Origin: Paludibaculum fermentans
GTDB taxonomy: Bacteria; Acidobacteriota; Terriglobia; Bryobacterales; Bryobacteraceae
Reading direction: 5' to 3'
NCBI RefSeq assembly: GCF_015277775.1
Contig: NZ_CP063849.1
Span: forward strand, 4,790,001-4,854,000
Length of the DNA: 64,000 nucleotides
A model generated the notes under the pieces. That model worked only from the letters and a program-made list of their open reading frames with translations. It had not been told where the DNA came from and did not search any database. The number at the start of each line of letters is the position of its first letter. Position 1 is the stretch's first letter. Shown here one piece after another: positions 34,839 to 43,934 of this stretch. Made by a program: the position numbers and the translations under genes.

Positions 34839-36620
34839 TTACTGGAAATTGACGCTCTTCTGGCCGCCATAGGTGTAGCCGATCTGGCCGTACTCGGTCT
34901 CGCCTCCGCCCACCAGCGGCGCCTTGAAGCGGCCGTTCGGCGGGGTGTTGCTCTGCAGGACCGAAAGGAGGCCCATGCTGTCCTCAGTCCCGCCGGTGAC
35001 GGGCATGAGTTGCAGGATATCGGCACCGACGGTGAGCCCGCCGGCATTGGCCGGGGCCTGGCAGGTGAAGAGACGGCCAAGCGCCTTCGGAGCGCCGGGC
35101 ACGGGTCCAATCGCCAGGCCGGTGACGGTGACGACATCGGCCGCGGGGCCGGGCGTCCAGGAAACCTGCAGCGGATTGCCGCGATCGATGTCGTTGATGG
35201 ACGCCTTATTGGTCCAGGTGATGGGCGCGCCCAGGTCGATGGTCGCAGTGAAGGCATCGATGGCAACGCCGCCGGTGCCACTCAGGGTGTAGGTGCCCGG
35301 GGTGAGTTCCGGCGCGACGACGGGGAAGTTGCCACGGCGCTGGCCGGCCTGCTTGACAGCCGCGGACTTCGCCTGCCGGATCATGTTCTGCGCCTTGGCT
35401 TCCAGGCTGAACATGCCGGGGAGCACGGGGATGCTGCTGCCGAGGTCGCCGGTGTAGATGATGGTGGGCTGGCGTTCCAGTTGGAACTGCGCCCCGCCCT
35501 GGCCGTCAAACTTGAGGATCTCACCGGCATCGAGGCCGGAGGCTTCGGCGGTTTCGTAGTCGTCCGAGGTGCCTTCGAGGGTCACGACTGAGCAGCCATT
35601 CAGGTTCTGGACGGTGCCGTTGAGAAACGCCAGGCCCGACTCGAGTTCGTAGCTGCTGTAGGCGTAGAATGCACCGCTGGCGGCGCGGGTGTGGAATTCG
35701 ATGGACTCGCCGCCGAAGTCGAACTCCGTGGCGCTGTCGGTGATCTCGAAGCCGGGTACGACCACCTGCCGGCCTTCGTCGATGGCCTGGATCGCTTCCG
35801 GGGTCAGGGCACCGCCGGCGTCGCAGATGGACTGGTCGGCGGCGGCGATGGAGAGGAACGCGGCGTTGCTCAGCTGGTCGCCGGCGCGCAGCGAGACGGG
35901 CACATAGCAGCCGAGTTTGAGGCCCTCCTCGGGCAGATCGACCAGGATCTGGTCGTAACCGGTCTTGCCGGGATAGCGGCCCGCGTAGCGGACAGGAAGG
36001 GCCACTCCGCCGACGATGAGTTCAGCGCCTTCGAGCAAGGGCTGTTCCACGGCCGGATCGCCGTCGGAGGTATTGATGGGACCGAAGCCGGAGGCCAGGA
36101 TGCTGAGGGTGGCGCCCGGGTGCGCGGGTGCGGTCATCCGGAGGCGCTGCGGGGCGGTATCGGGCCGCAGGATGTCGGTGGCCGCCAGCGCGCCATTCAG
36201 ACTGGTGGTGGTGACGATTCCGAGGACCTGATCGGCGACATTGACCTCGATCTCAGCGCTGGTTCCGGCGCTGGTTTGCACGCGTACGGTGGAGGCTCCG
36301 GCTTCCGTCGCGGAGGGGACGATGCCGTGAATCTCGAAGGCGCCGACCTGCGAGAGGAAGGCCTGGACCTCGGTCCCGCTGGCTTTGTTCTTGAGGATCA
36401 CCTTGACGCCGTCGATCTCCGCCGGGTAGGGCAGTTCTGCTTTCACTGCGTCGAGGGGACCGAGGTTGTCGCCCACGATGCGGAAAGCGGAACCACGAGC
36501 CAGGCCCGCCGCCGAGGCGGTCGGCGCGGCCGGACGGATGCTCTTTTTCCCGATCACCGGTTGACCGAACAAGGTGGATACCCCGATGAGGGCACACCAC
36601 GCCCATGCTGTTCTACTCAT
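34839..36620 (-). CDS. Secreted TIG-like protein, family member 3
   Basis: Exported protein of 593 residues, paralogous to the two at 27.6 and 29.6 kb. AGGAG lies eight bases before the ATG, and the signal peptide is MSRTAWAWCALIGVSTLFGQ. Shared modules include GLARGSAFRIVGDNLGPLDA, GATLSILASGFGPINTSDGD, RYAGRYPGKTGYDQILVDL and a C-terminal part with ITWTNKASI, TCQ, LQLMPV and RFKAPLVGGGETEYG. The four conserved cysteines are kept (LGCY, SICD, NGCS, TCQ). Unlike the tandem pair it has a short basic insert (MIRQAKSAAVKQAGQRRG) in place of the Pro-Gly repeat. It is followed after 19 bases by the radical SAM gene, which suggests a shared function. Confidence 0.8.
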   Translation of the reverse strand: MSRTAWAWCALIGVSTLFGQPVIGKKSIRPAAPTASAAGLARGSAFRIVGDNLGPLDAVKAELPYPAEIDGVKVILKNKASGTEVQAFLSQVGAFEIHGIVPSATEAGASTVRVQTSAGTSAEIEVNVADQVLGIVTTTSLNGALAATDILRPDTAPQRLRMTAPAHPGATLSILASGFGPINTSDGDPAVEQPLLEGAELIVGGVALPVRYAGRYPGKTGYDQILVDLPEEGLKLGCYVPVSLRAGDQLSNAAFLSIAAADQSICDAGGALTPEAIQAIDEGRQVVVPGFEITDSATEFDFGGESIEFHTRAASGAFYAYSSYELESGLAFLNGTVQNLNGCSVVTLEGTSDDYETAEASGLDAGEILKFDGQGGAQFQLERQPTIIYTGDLGSSIPVLPGMFSLEAKAQNMIRQAKSAAVKQAGQRRGNFPVVAPELTPGTYTLSGTGGVAIDAFTATIDLGAPITWTNKASINDIDRGNPLQVSWTPGPAADVVTVTGLAIGPVPGAPKALGRLFTCQAPANAGGLTVGADILQLMPVTGGTEDSMGLLSVLQSNTPPNGRFKAPLVGGGETEYGQIGYTYGGQKSVNFQ

Positions 36621-36770
36621 GCTGAATCTCCTTAAGATGGCGCGGGTCTTGTTCTTTCGTCAGTGGCCCGCTGTGAAAAGACGCGCAAGCCCGGCGTGAA
36701 AAGGATCTAGCATGGATGTAACAAACACGTTTTTATTCCTGCGCGTGCTTTTTTGTCATCCAGAGAGTGA

Positions 36771-38192
36771 GTGGCAGTCACGACGAAACTTGAACAGCGG
36801 GTGCGGACGCTCAATGCCGCGCCGGTCCGGCCCAGCGCGGAGCATGTCCTCTACTGGTCCCAGATGAACCGGCGCGTGGACTCGAATCACGCCCTGGCCT
36901 GGGCCATCCAGCGCGCGAATGAGCTAAAGCTGCCAGTCCTTTGCTATGAGGGACTGACCTGCACCTACAAAATGGCGAACGACCGCCTGCACACCTTCCT
37001 GCTCGAAGGGGTGCCGGAGATGGCGCGGCGCCTGGGCCGGCTCGGCATCGGCTATTGCTTCTATCCGCGGCGGCGGCGCGAAGATCCAAACGACGTGCTG
37101 TACCGGCTGGCCCGGAAGGCCGCGTGCGTGGTGACGGACGACTACCCGACGTTCATCGCGGCCGGGCACAATGCCACGGTGCCGGCGAAGCTGGACGTTT
37201 CGTTCAGCGCGGTGGATTCGAGCTGCGTGGTGCCGATGAATGTGCTGGAGAAGCGCGAGTATGCCGCGTATACCATCCGGCCCAAGATCACCCGGCTGCT
37301 GCCGGAGTATCTGGAACCGTGTACGGTCACAAAGCCGCAGCGCGCCTGGACTGGAACTGCTCCGGAATGGCACGTGCCGTTGACCGCGGAAGAGATTCCA
37401 GCCCTGGTAGCGTCGTGCGAGATCGATCACTCGGTGGCGCCATCCATTTCCTATATGGGCGGCCGGCTGGCCGCTGAGAAGCTGCTGCAGCACTTCCTTA
37501 AGAACAATCTGCGGCGCTATGCGCGGGAGCGGAATGAACCCGCCGCGCATGCCACATCCGACATGAGCCCGTATCTGCACTTTGGGCAGATCTCGTCACT
37601 GGAGATTGCGCTGGCGGCGGCGGAGTATGCGCAGGAGCACGATCTCATTGCCTCGGAGTTTCTAGAGGAACTGATCGTGCGGCGCGAACTGGCGTTCAAC
37701 TACGCCCGGCATGTGGAGAATCCAGGCTCACTCGACAATCTGCCCGACTGGGTGAAGACCACGCTGGGGAAGCATGCGGCGGATCCGCGGTCGCCCTCCT
37801 ACACGCTGGAAGAGTTTGAGCGCGCCGAGACGCATGACGCGCTGTGGAACGCCTGCCAGACCGAGATGCTGCTGCGGGGGAAGATCCACGGCTACTACCG
37901 CATGTACTGGGGCAAGAAGATCATTGAGTGGTCGCCCACCTGCCAGGACGCGCTGGAGACGATGATCCACATCCACGACCGCTATGCGCTGGACGGGCGG
38001 GACCCCAATACGTATACGAACATCCTGTGGTGTTTCGGGCTGCACGACCGGCCCTGGCAGGAGCGGCCGATTTTCGGCATGATCCGGTATATGAACCTGG
38101 AAGGGATGAAGCGCAAGACGGGTGTCGACGCCTATCTGCGCGAGATCGGCCATTTGCAGCAGACAGGGAAGGACCCGTTCCGGGTTCGATGA
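36771..38192 (+). CDS. Class II deoxyribodipyrimidine photolyase
   Basis: Light-driven repair enzyme of 473 residues that splits cyclobutane pyrimidine dimers using FAD. The opening VLYWSQMNRRVDSNHALAWA is typical of class II enzymes, and the C-terminal FAD domain shows SDMSPYLHFGQISSLEIALA, EELIVRRELAFNYARH, YRMYWGKKIIEWSPTCQDA and NTYTNILWCFGLHDRPW. Length is normal. The start is GTG at 36771 with only a weak ribosome site. It is divergent from the secreted TIG-like gene across 150 bases and is followed after seven bases by an epimerase-like gene, so the two are likely co-transcribed. Confidence 0.92.
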   Translation: MAVTTKLEQRVRTLNAAPVRPSAEHVLYWSQMNRRVDSNHALAWAIQRANELKLPVLCYEGLTCTYKMANDRLHTFLLEGVPEMARRLGRLGIGYCFYPRRRREDPNDVLYRLARKAACVVTDDYPTFIAAGHNATVPAKLDVSFSAVDSSCVVPMNVLEKREYAAYTIRPKITRLLPEYLEPCTVTKPQRAWTGTAPEWHVPLTAEEIPALVASCEIDHSVAPSISYMGGRLAAEKLLQHFLKNNLRRYARERNEPAAHATSDMSPYLHFGQISSLEIALAAAEYAQEHDLIASEFLEELIVRRELAFNYARHVENPGSLDNLPDWVKTTLGKHAADPRSPSYTLEEFERAETHDALWNACQTEMLLRGKIHGYYRMYWGKKIIEWSPTCQDALETMIHIHDRYALDGRDPNTYTNILWCFGLHDRPWQERPIFGMIRYMNLEGMKRKTGVDAYLREIGHLQQTGKDPFRVR

Positions 38193-38199
38193 GACCGCT

Positions 38200-39084
38200 A
38201 TGAAGATGACACTGACTGGGGCAACCGGATTTCTCGGCAGCGCGTTGACGGCGCAGTTGCGGACGGACGGGCACGAACTGCGAATCCTGAGCCGGAATCC
38301 ACGGGGCCGCCCGGGCTATTTCGCCTGGGATCCGGTGGCCGGCCAGCCTCCGGAAGCGAGCCTGGCGGGCGCCGACGCCGTCATCCACCTGGCGGGTGAA
38401 CCGGTGGCGCAGCGCTGGAGCCCGGCGGTGAAGGCAGCGATCCGCAGCAGCCGTGTAGACGGAACCCGGCATCTGGTGGAGGCCCTGACAACCCTTTCGC
38501 CGCGTCCCCAGGTGCTGGTGTGCGCATCGGCAACGGGGTATTACGGCGATCGTGGAGCGGAGGTGCTGACCGAGCAGTCGAAGCCGGGCCGGGGCTTCCT
38601 GCCGGATACGTGCAAAGAGTGGGAGGCGACGGCGGATCTGGCCCGGGCGCTGGGGATTCGGGTGGTCAAACTACGGACGGGCGTGGTGTTGGGCCGCGGC
38701 GGAGGAGCGCTGGCAAAAATGCTGCCGCCGTTCCGGATGGGCGTCGGCGGGCCGTTGGCTGGGGGCGGGCAGTGGATGTCGTGGATTCACGTCCAGGACA
38801 TGGTGCGCCTGATCGGCTGGGCGGTGTCGAACCAGGGCGTGGCCGGTCCGGTGAACTGTGTTACCCCCAATCCTATTACGAATAAAGACTTTACGCGGAT
38901 CCTGGCGGCGGGACTACACCGGCCGGCGTTCTTCCCGGTGCCCGGATTCGCCCTGAAGCTGCTGTATGGGGAGATGGCGTCGGTGCTGACGGAGAGCCAG
39001 AGGGTGATTCCCCAGGCCGCCCTGGACCTCGGATTCCAGTTTCAGAGGCCGGAACTAGGCGAAGCGTTGTCTGATTTGCTATAG
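38200..39084 (+). CDS. TIGR01777-type NAD-dependent epimerase-like protein
   Basis: Short-chain dehydrogenase-fold protein of 294 residues, related to YfcH/SDR39U1. The nucleotide-binding motif is LTGATGFLGSALTAQL at the N-terminus, followed by GADAVIHLAGEPVAQRWS, ASATGYYGDRGAEVLTE (with the Tyr and downstream motif of the family) and SWIHVQDMVRLIGWAV. The substrate of this family is not known. ATG 38200 lies seven bases after the photolyase stop codon; the frame is open further upstream but that region overlaps the photolyase. Association of this family with photolyase-like genes may reflect a shared light or stress response; this is inference. Confidence 0.88.
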   Translation: MKMTLTGATGFLGSALTAQLRTDGHELRILSRNPRGRPGYFAWDPVAGQPPEASLAGADAVIHLAGEPVAQRWSPAVKAAIRSSRVDGTRHLVEALTTLSPRPQVLVCASATGYYGDRGAEVLTEQSKPGRGFLPDTCKEWEATADLARALGIRVVKLRTGVVLGRGGGALAKMLPPFRMGVGGPLAGGGQWMSWIHVQDMVRLIGWAVSNQGVAGPVNCVTPNPITNKDFTRILAAGLHRPAFFPVPGFALKLLYGEMASVLTESQRVIPQAALDLGFQFQRPELGEALSDLL

Positions 39085-39094
39085 TGAAGTGGTC

Positions 39095-39301
39095 ATGTCG
39101 ATCCCGAATGTCCGCCGTTTTCGCATCACCGGCCCCACGGGCCAGGAAGCAACCCTGATGGCTGTCCTGCCGAAGGGTGCGGACGTAGACCAGTACCTTG
39201 CCGATGCCTCCAAGCGCTTCGATTGGAAAGCCTGGGAAGATATGCAGCAGAAGCAGTTCAAGGTCCGCGTCGGTCAGCAGAAACAGAAGAAGGCGAAGTA
39301 A
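39095..39301 (+). CDS. Small conserved-looking protein of unknown function
   Basis: Protein of 68 residues (70 if the GTG at 39089 is used), ten bases after the epimerase-like gene on the same strand and directly before a terminator, so it is probably the last gene of the photolyase operon. It begins MSIPNVRRFRITGPTGQEA and ends with a highly basic tail (VRVGQQKQKKAK), which could bind nucleic acid. No family is recognised. Confidence 0.6.
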   Translation: MSIPNVRRFRITGPTGQEATLMAVLPKGADVDQYLADASKRFDWKAWEDMQQKQFKVRVGQQKQKKAK

Positions 39302-39330
39302 CTTCCCTCTTCTACAACCGAATTCGCGAG

Positions 39331-39359
39331 AAGGGCAGGTCCGGCGACCTGCCCTTTTT
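39331..39359 (+). terminator. Rho-independent terminator of the photolyase operon
   Basis: AAGGGCAGGTC pairs with GACCTGCCCTT around a CGGC loop and is followed by a T run. It lies 30 bases after the small basic protein. Confidence 0.85.
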
Positions 39360-39454
39360 GTGTTGCCCGCCCGCCTGTCCCGCCTTTCCTTCGCTCCTGT
39401 AACAATTCACGGCCTCTTCCACTTTCATTCTTGACCTGCGAGTGGTCTGCCCGC

Positions 39455-39483
39455 ATTCTACAGATAGAATGTCTACAGTAGAC
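39455..39483. promoter_or_regulatory. Two adjacent palindromes at the padR start, likely operator
   Basis: ATTCTA-CAGA-TAGAAT (39455-39470) and GTCTAC-A-GTAGAC (39471-39483) are perfect inverted repeats placed end to end across the start codon at 39469. TTGACC at 39431-39436 with ATTCTA as -10 (18-base spacer) would put the transcription start next to the ATG, so the PadR message may be leaderless and autoregulated by these sites. Confidence 0.5.
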
Positions 39484-39819
39484 GATCCACGGGAACCGCT
39501 CGAGTTCCTCCAGGGCACCCTGGAAGTCCTGATCCTGCGCAGCCTCCAGGCAGGCCCCAACCACGCTTACGGCATCTCGCAATTCCTGGAACAGCAGTCG
39601 GGCCGTGAGTTTGTCGTCGATAACGGCTCACTCTACCCGGCCTTGCAGCGCCTGCTGCAGCGCGGCTGGCTGGCCGCCGAGTGGAAGGTATCGCCCAACG
39701 CGCGGCGGGCACGTTACTACACGCTCACGCCTGGCGGGCGCGAGCAACTGATCCGCGAGAGCTCGAAGTGGCAGCGCTTCGTCGAAGCAATGACCCGCGT
39801 ATTGAATCCGGAGGCCTGA
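39469..39819 (+). CDS. PadR-family transcriptional regulator
   Basis: Winged-helix regulator of 116 residues. LQGTLEVLILRSLQAGPNHAYG is the family opening, followed by VVDNGSLYPALQRLLQRGWL (recognition helix and wing) and ARRARYYTLTPGGREQL. Such proteins act as dimers that usually repress an adjacent transporter gene. ATG 39469 is preferred to an upstream in-frame GTG because it begins the typical N-terminus; no ribosome site is visible before it. The ADOP permease starts five bases after the stop codon and its GGAGG site lies inside this gene, so both are co-expressed. PadR-ADOP pairs are common in acidobacteria. Confidence 0.92.
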   Translation: MSTVDDPREPLEFLQGTLEVLILRSLQAGPNHAYGISQFLEQQSGREFVVDNGSLYPALQRLLQRGWLAAEWKVSPNARRARYYTLTPGGREQLIRESSKWQRFVEAMTRVLNPEA

Positions 39820-39823
39820 ACTT

Positions 39824-42451
39824 ATGCGCGAATGGTGGTCCCGCCTGAAAGGCTGGCTGACGGGCCGTGGAGCGATCTCCGGTGACCTGGCCGAGGAGAT
39901 CCAGGCTCACCTGGAGATGGATGCGGCCGACCGCGAGGAACGCGGCTTGAGCCCGGAAGAGGCGCGCCGGGCGGCGCAGCGCCACTTCGGGAATCCGGTC
40001 CGGGTAGCCGAGAAGGCGCGCGACACCTGGGGCTTCCCTGCCCTGGAGAGCCTGCTGCAGGACATCCGCTATGCGTTGCGGGCCATGCGGAAGACGCCGG
40101 CGCTGACCCTGGTGATCGTTCTGACGCTGGCCCTGGGGATCGGAGCGAATACGGCGATCTTCAGCGTTCTCAATACGGTAGTCCTGAAGCCGCTGCCTTA
40201 TCCGGCGGGCGAGCGGCTGGTCTGGCTGGGCGAGTCCACCGGCAAGGCAAACGGGATCAGCGTCACCTGGGTGAACTACCAGAACTGGCTGCGCGGGAAT
40301 CACACGCTGGAGCACATGGCCGCCTTCCGGGGCGACCACATGACCCTCACCGGCGGGCGCGAGGCATTGACGCTGCGCGGCATGGCGGTGACCAGCCACT
40401 ACTTCACGATGCTGGGGCTGCGGCCGGTGCTGGGGCGGTTCTGGACGGAATCGGACGACCGGCCCGGGGCGAATCCGGTGATCGTCCTGAACCACCGCTT
40501 CTGGGCGGAGAAGCTGGGCGGGGATCCGGGCATCGCGGGCAAGGCGCTGACGTTGGACGGGCAGATGTACGAGGTTTCGGGCGTTGCCGCGCCATTCTGG
40601 GCTCCAAACACAGCGGACTATTACGTCGCCCTGGGCGCGCGGGAGGGCTCGACCACCGACCGTTCCAAACACGGCTCCATCCGCGCCTTGGCGCGCCTGA
40701 AACCGGGAGTCACACTGGCCGAGTCGCGGGCGGACCTGGACGCGATCATGACCCACCTGGCCGAGGCCGAACCAGGTCCTGAGAACGAACACCGCAGTTT
40801 TGGCAGGTTCTACGCGGAACAGACCACTGGCGAGATGCGGGGCACGCTGATGATCCTGATGGCCGCGGCGGTGTTGGTGCTGTTGATCGCCTGCGCCAAC
40901 GTGGCGAGCCTGCTGCTGGCGCGGAATACCGCGCGGAGCGGTGAACTGGCGATCCGGACCGCGATCGGCGCGGGCCGCGGCCGGCTCATCCGGCAGTTGC
41001 TGACCGAGAATCTGGTGCTGGCCGTGTGCGGAGGAATGGGTGGAGTGCTGCTGGCGGGCTGGGCGCTACGGCTGTTGATTCTGACTGCGCCGCCCGGCAT
41101 CCCGCGCATTGCGGAGGTCACGCTGGACCTGCCGGTGCTGCTGTTTGCGTCGGCCATCACACTGGGGACGGGGCTGCTGGCCGGGCTGGCGCCCGTGTTT
41201 ACGGCCGGTCGCGTGGATCTGACCACTGCGTTAAAGGACTCGGTGCGATCCTCCGGCGGCAAGCGCAGGCAGGCGTTGCGGAGCGCGCTGGTGGTTGCGG
41301 AGATTGCGTTGACCCTTGTGCTAGCCTTCGGCTCCGGCCTGCTGCTGAGAAGCCTTTCCGCGGCCCAGGACGCCAATCCCGGCTTCGACGCAGGGCAAAT
41401 CACGTCCCTGGAGCTACTGCTGCCGCCGGCGACGTACGCGGACAGCCAAGCTCGCGAGAACTTTTACGCGGCGCTGATGGAACGGTTGCGGACGATCCCG
41501 GGCGTGACCGGGGTGAGCGCGGTTCATTGTCCGCCCGGCGCGGGCGATTGCGGCGACTGGTTTTACTCGATCCCGGGGCGGCCGGCGCCGGCGCGCAACG
41601 AGGTTCCGATTGCACTGTTCAATACGGCGATGCCAGGGTACTTCGAGACGATGCGTGTGCCGCTCCGGCAGGGCCGGGCGTTTACCGCCAACGACACCCG
41701 CACGGGTCCGAAGGTGGCCATCGTGAACGAGACATTCGCCCGGACGTGGTGGCCCGGCGAATCCGCCGTCGGGCGCCAGATCAAGGTAGGGGGGCCGTAC
41801 ATGGAGGGCCCGCTGTTCGAGATCGTAGGGGTGGTGGGCGACATCCGCCAGAGCGGCCTGGACAGCCAGCCGCAGCCGGAGATCTTCCAGCCCTTTGCGC
41901 AGCAGACAGATGGCGCCATGGCGGTGATGGTGCGCGCCGGCGGGGATCCGGCTCTCGTTGCACCGGCGATCCGCGCGCGAGTGGCCGAATTGGACCGCAA
42001 TTTGCCGGTGCAGCGCCTGGCGCCCCTGACGGAGACTTTGCGGGACGGGCTCGTCCGCCGCCGGTTCATCACGGTACTGCTGGGTCTTTTCGCGGCCCTG
42101 GCGCTCACGCTGGCGGCGGTGGGGATCTATGGACTGCTGAACTACTGGGTGAATGTGCGGGAGCCGGAGATCGCCATCCGCCTGGCGCTGGGCGCGACAC
42201 CGTCACGGATCCTGGGCTGGACCGGCGCCCACGCGCTCCGCCTGGCACTGGCGGGCATCGGCTTGGGCTGTGCGGCGAGTTGGATGGCTGCGCGAGGCCT
42301 GGAGGATCTGGTCTTCGGGATCACGGCACAGAATCCGGTCACCCTGCTGGCAGCGGGGGTGGCCGTCACCGGGACAGCCATTGCCGCGACGGCGCTGCCG
42401 GCCTGGAGGGCATCGAGAGTGGACGCCGCCAAGCGCCTGCACTCGGTATGA
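39824..42451 (+). CDS. ADOP-family permease (MacB/FtsX-like)
   Basis: Membrane protein of 875 residues. The first 60 residues are a soluble prefix with an EEIQAHLEMDAADREERGLS-like helix, followed by a MacB-type half with a membrane segment (LTLVIVLTLALGIGANTAIFS), a large extracytoplasmic domain, and three segments around 345-460. A second, similar half starts near residue 490 (RSALVVAEIALTLVLAFGSG), again with a periplasmic domain and three segments at the end. This duplication matches the acidobacterial duplicated orphan permease family. No ATPase gene is adjacent, as the family name implies. Export of small molecules or lipoproteins is assumed by analogy. Co-expressed with padR. Confidence 0.92.
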   Translation: MREWWSRLKGWLTGRGAISGDLAEEIQAHLEMDAADREERGLSPEEARRAAQRHFGNPVRVAEKARDTWGFPALESLLQDIRYALRAMRKTPALTLVIVLTLALGIGANTAIFSVLNTVVLKPLPYPAGERLVWLGESTGKANGISVTWVNYQNWLRGNHTLEHMAAFRGDHMTLTGGREALTLRGMAVTSHYFTMLGLRPVLGRFWTESDDRPGANPVIVLNHRFWAEKLGGDPGIAGKALTLDGQMYEVSGVAAPFWAPNTADYYVALGAREGSTTDRSKHGSIRALARLKPGVTLAESRADLDAIMTHLAEAEPGPENEHRSFGRFYAEQTTGEMRGTLMILMAAAVLVLLIACANVASLLLARNTARSGELAIRTAIGAGRGRLIRQLLTENLVLAVCGGMGGVLLAGWALRLLILTAPPGIPRIAEVTLDLPVLLFASAITLGTGLLAGLAPVFTAGRVDLTTALKDSVRSSGGKRRQALRSALVVAEIALTLVLAFGSGLLLRSLSAAQDANPGFDAGQITSLELLLPPATYADSQARENFYAALMERLRTIPGVTGVSAVHCPPGAGDCGDWFYSIPGRPAPARNEVPIALFNTAMPGYFETMRVPLRQGRAFTANDTRTGPKVAIVNETFARTWWPGESAVGRQIKVGGPYMEGPLFEIVGVVGDIRQSGLDSQPQPEIFQPFAQQTDGAMAVMVRAGGDPALVAPAIRARVAELDRNLPVQRLAPLTETLRDGLVRRRFITVLLGLFAALALTLAAVGIYGLLNYWVNVREPEIAIRLALGATPSRILGWTGAHALRLALAGIGLGCAASWMAARGLEDLVFGITAQNPVTLLAAGVAVTGTAIAATALPAWRASRVDAAKRLHSV

Positions 42452-42515
42452 CGCAGCCCACTTCAATCGCGCGGGGAGAGCATGTTAGAGTCCAGATAGT
42501 TGGCCGCTCTCATCC

Positions 42516-43934
42516 ATGCTCAACCGGAGAACATTCTTAGCCGGGGCCCTGGCGGGCGCACCGGTAGTTGCAGACAAGTTGCAGGCACAGAACGGCGTGC
42601 AGCCCAAGGACGACGGGTACCGCGGGATCTGGTACTTCAACCAGCCGTCTGACGACGAATACGTCTACAAGTACAGCGGGGGCTTCGCGACTTACCCCCA
42701 GCAGCACGAGCCGATCGCGATCTACTCGAAGGCGGCCCAGAAGACCTTCTTCTGCTACGGGGGTACGGTCAAGGGCAAGACGGAACTGCTGCACATGGTC
42801 TCGTACTTCGACCACAAGACCGGCATGGTGCCCAGGCCGACCATCCTGCTGAACAAACAGACCGACGACGCGCACGACAACCCCACGATCTCCATCGACG
42901 ACGTTGGCTATATCTGGATCTTTTCCGGTTCCCATGGGACGACGCGCCCCTCATACATCCACCGCAGCCGCCGGCCCTATTCAGTGGACAGCTTCCAGCG
43001 GGTGCTGGAAACGAACTTCTCTTACACGCAGCCCTGGTATCTGCCGGGACACGGATTCCTGCTGCTGCATACGCGCTATCGCCCGGTGGGCGACGAGAAG
43101 CAGACCACGGGGCGAGCGCTCTACTCCATGAGCAGCCTGGATGGCTTCGCTTGGAGCAAGCCCCGGGAGATTGCGTTTGCGGGGCAGGGCCACTATCAGT
43201 TGAGCTGGCCCAACCAGACCGGCAGCCGCCTGGGTACCGCCTTCGATTTCCACCCCAACCCGGGCGGTTTGAACCAGCGCACGAATCTCTACTTCATGCA
43301 GACCGCCAATGCGGGTCTTTCGTGGGAGAGCGCCGACGGCCAGGGGATCCTGCTGCCGATCGCCGCCGAGAACGGCCCGGCCCTGGTCCGCAACTATCAC
43401 AAGGAGGGACTGCTGGTCTACCTGAAAGACCTGCAGTACGACGCGCAGAACCGTCCGGTGCTGCTGTATCTGACGAGCAAGGGCTACGAACCGGGTCCGC
43501 GGAATGGACCGCGGCAGTTGTGCCTGGCGCGCTGGACGGGGTCGGAGTGGAGGTTCTCCACGATTGCGGAGACAGACCACAACTACGACCACGGGTCGTT
43601 GTACCTGGAAGAGGGCGCCTGGCGGTTCATCGGGCCCACGGGCGCCGGCCCGCAGGCCTGGAGCACGGGCGGCGAGATCGAGAATTGGGAGAGCCGGGAC
43701 GATGGCCTGACCTGGAAGAAGACCCAGGCCCTCACGAAAAACAGCCCGCGCAACCACACCTACGTGCGGCGGCCGCTGAACGCGCATCCCGACTTCTATG
43801 CCCTGTGGGCCGACGGGAACGCGTTGAAACCCTCGGAATCGTACCTCTATTTCGCCAACCAGCAGGGCCAGGTGTTCCGCCTGCCGGCCGTCATGAAAGG
43901 CCGCGCCGAGAAGCCGGAACCGGTAAGTTCCTAG
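42516..43934 (+). CDS. Secreted BNR-repeat-containing protein
   Basis: Exported protein of 472 residues with a twin-arginine-like signal (MLNRRTFLAGALAGAPVVA). It matches BNR_4-type family members, which form beta-propellers: GYRGIWYFNQPSDDEYVYKY, SGGFATYPQQHEPIAIYS, DNPTISIDDVGYIWIFSGSH and HRSRRPYSVDSF. Relatives are found next to carbohydrate-degrading genes and some are polysaccharide lyases or hydrolases, but no catalytic residue can be assigned here. It lies 64 bases after the ADOP gene; whether it belongs to the same transcript is unclear. Its last four bases overlap the convergent membrane-protein gene. Confidence 0.8.
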   Translation: MLNRRTFLAGALAGAPVVADKLQAQNGVQPKDDGYRGIWYFNQPSDDEYVYKYSGGFATYPQQHEPIAIYSKAAQKTFFCYGGTVKGKTELLHMVSYFDHKTGMVPRPTILLNKQTDDAHDNPTISIDDVGYIWIFSGSHGTTRPSYIHRSRRPYSVDSFQRVLETNFSYTQPWYLPGHGFLLLHTRYRPVGDEKQTTGRALYSMSSLDGFAWSKPREIAFAGQGHYQLSWPNQTGSRLGTAFDFHPNPGGLNQRTNLYFMQTANAGLSWESADGQGILLPIAAENGPALVRNYHKEGLLVYLKDLQYDAQNRPVLLYLTSKGYEPGPRNGPRQLCLARWTGSEWRFSTIAETDHNYDHGSLYLEEGAWRFIGPTGAGPQAWSTGGEIENWESRDDGLTWKKTQALTKNSPRNHTYVRRPLNAHPDFYALWADGNALKPSESYLYFANQQGQVFRLPAVMKGRAEKPEPVSS

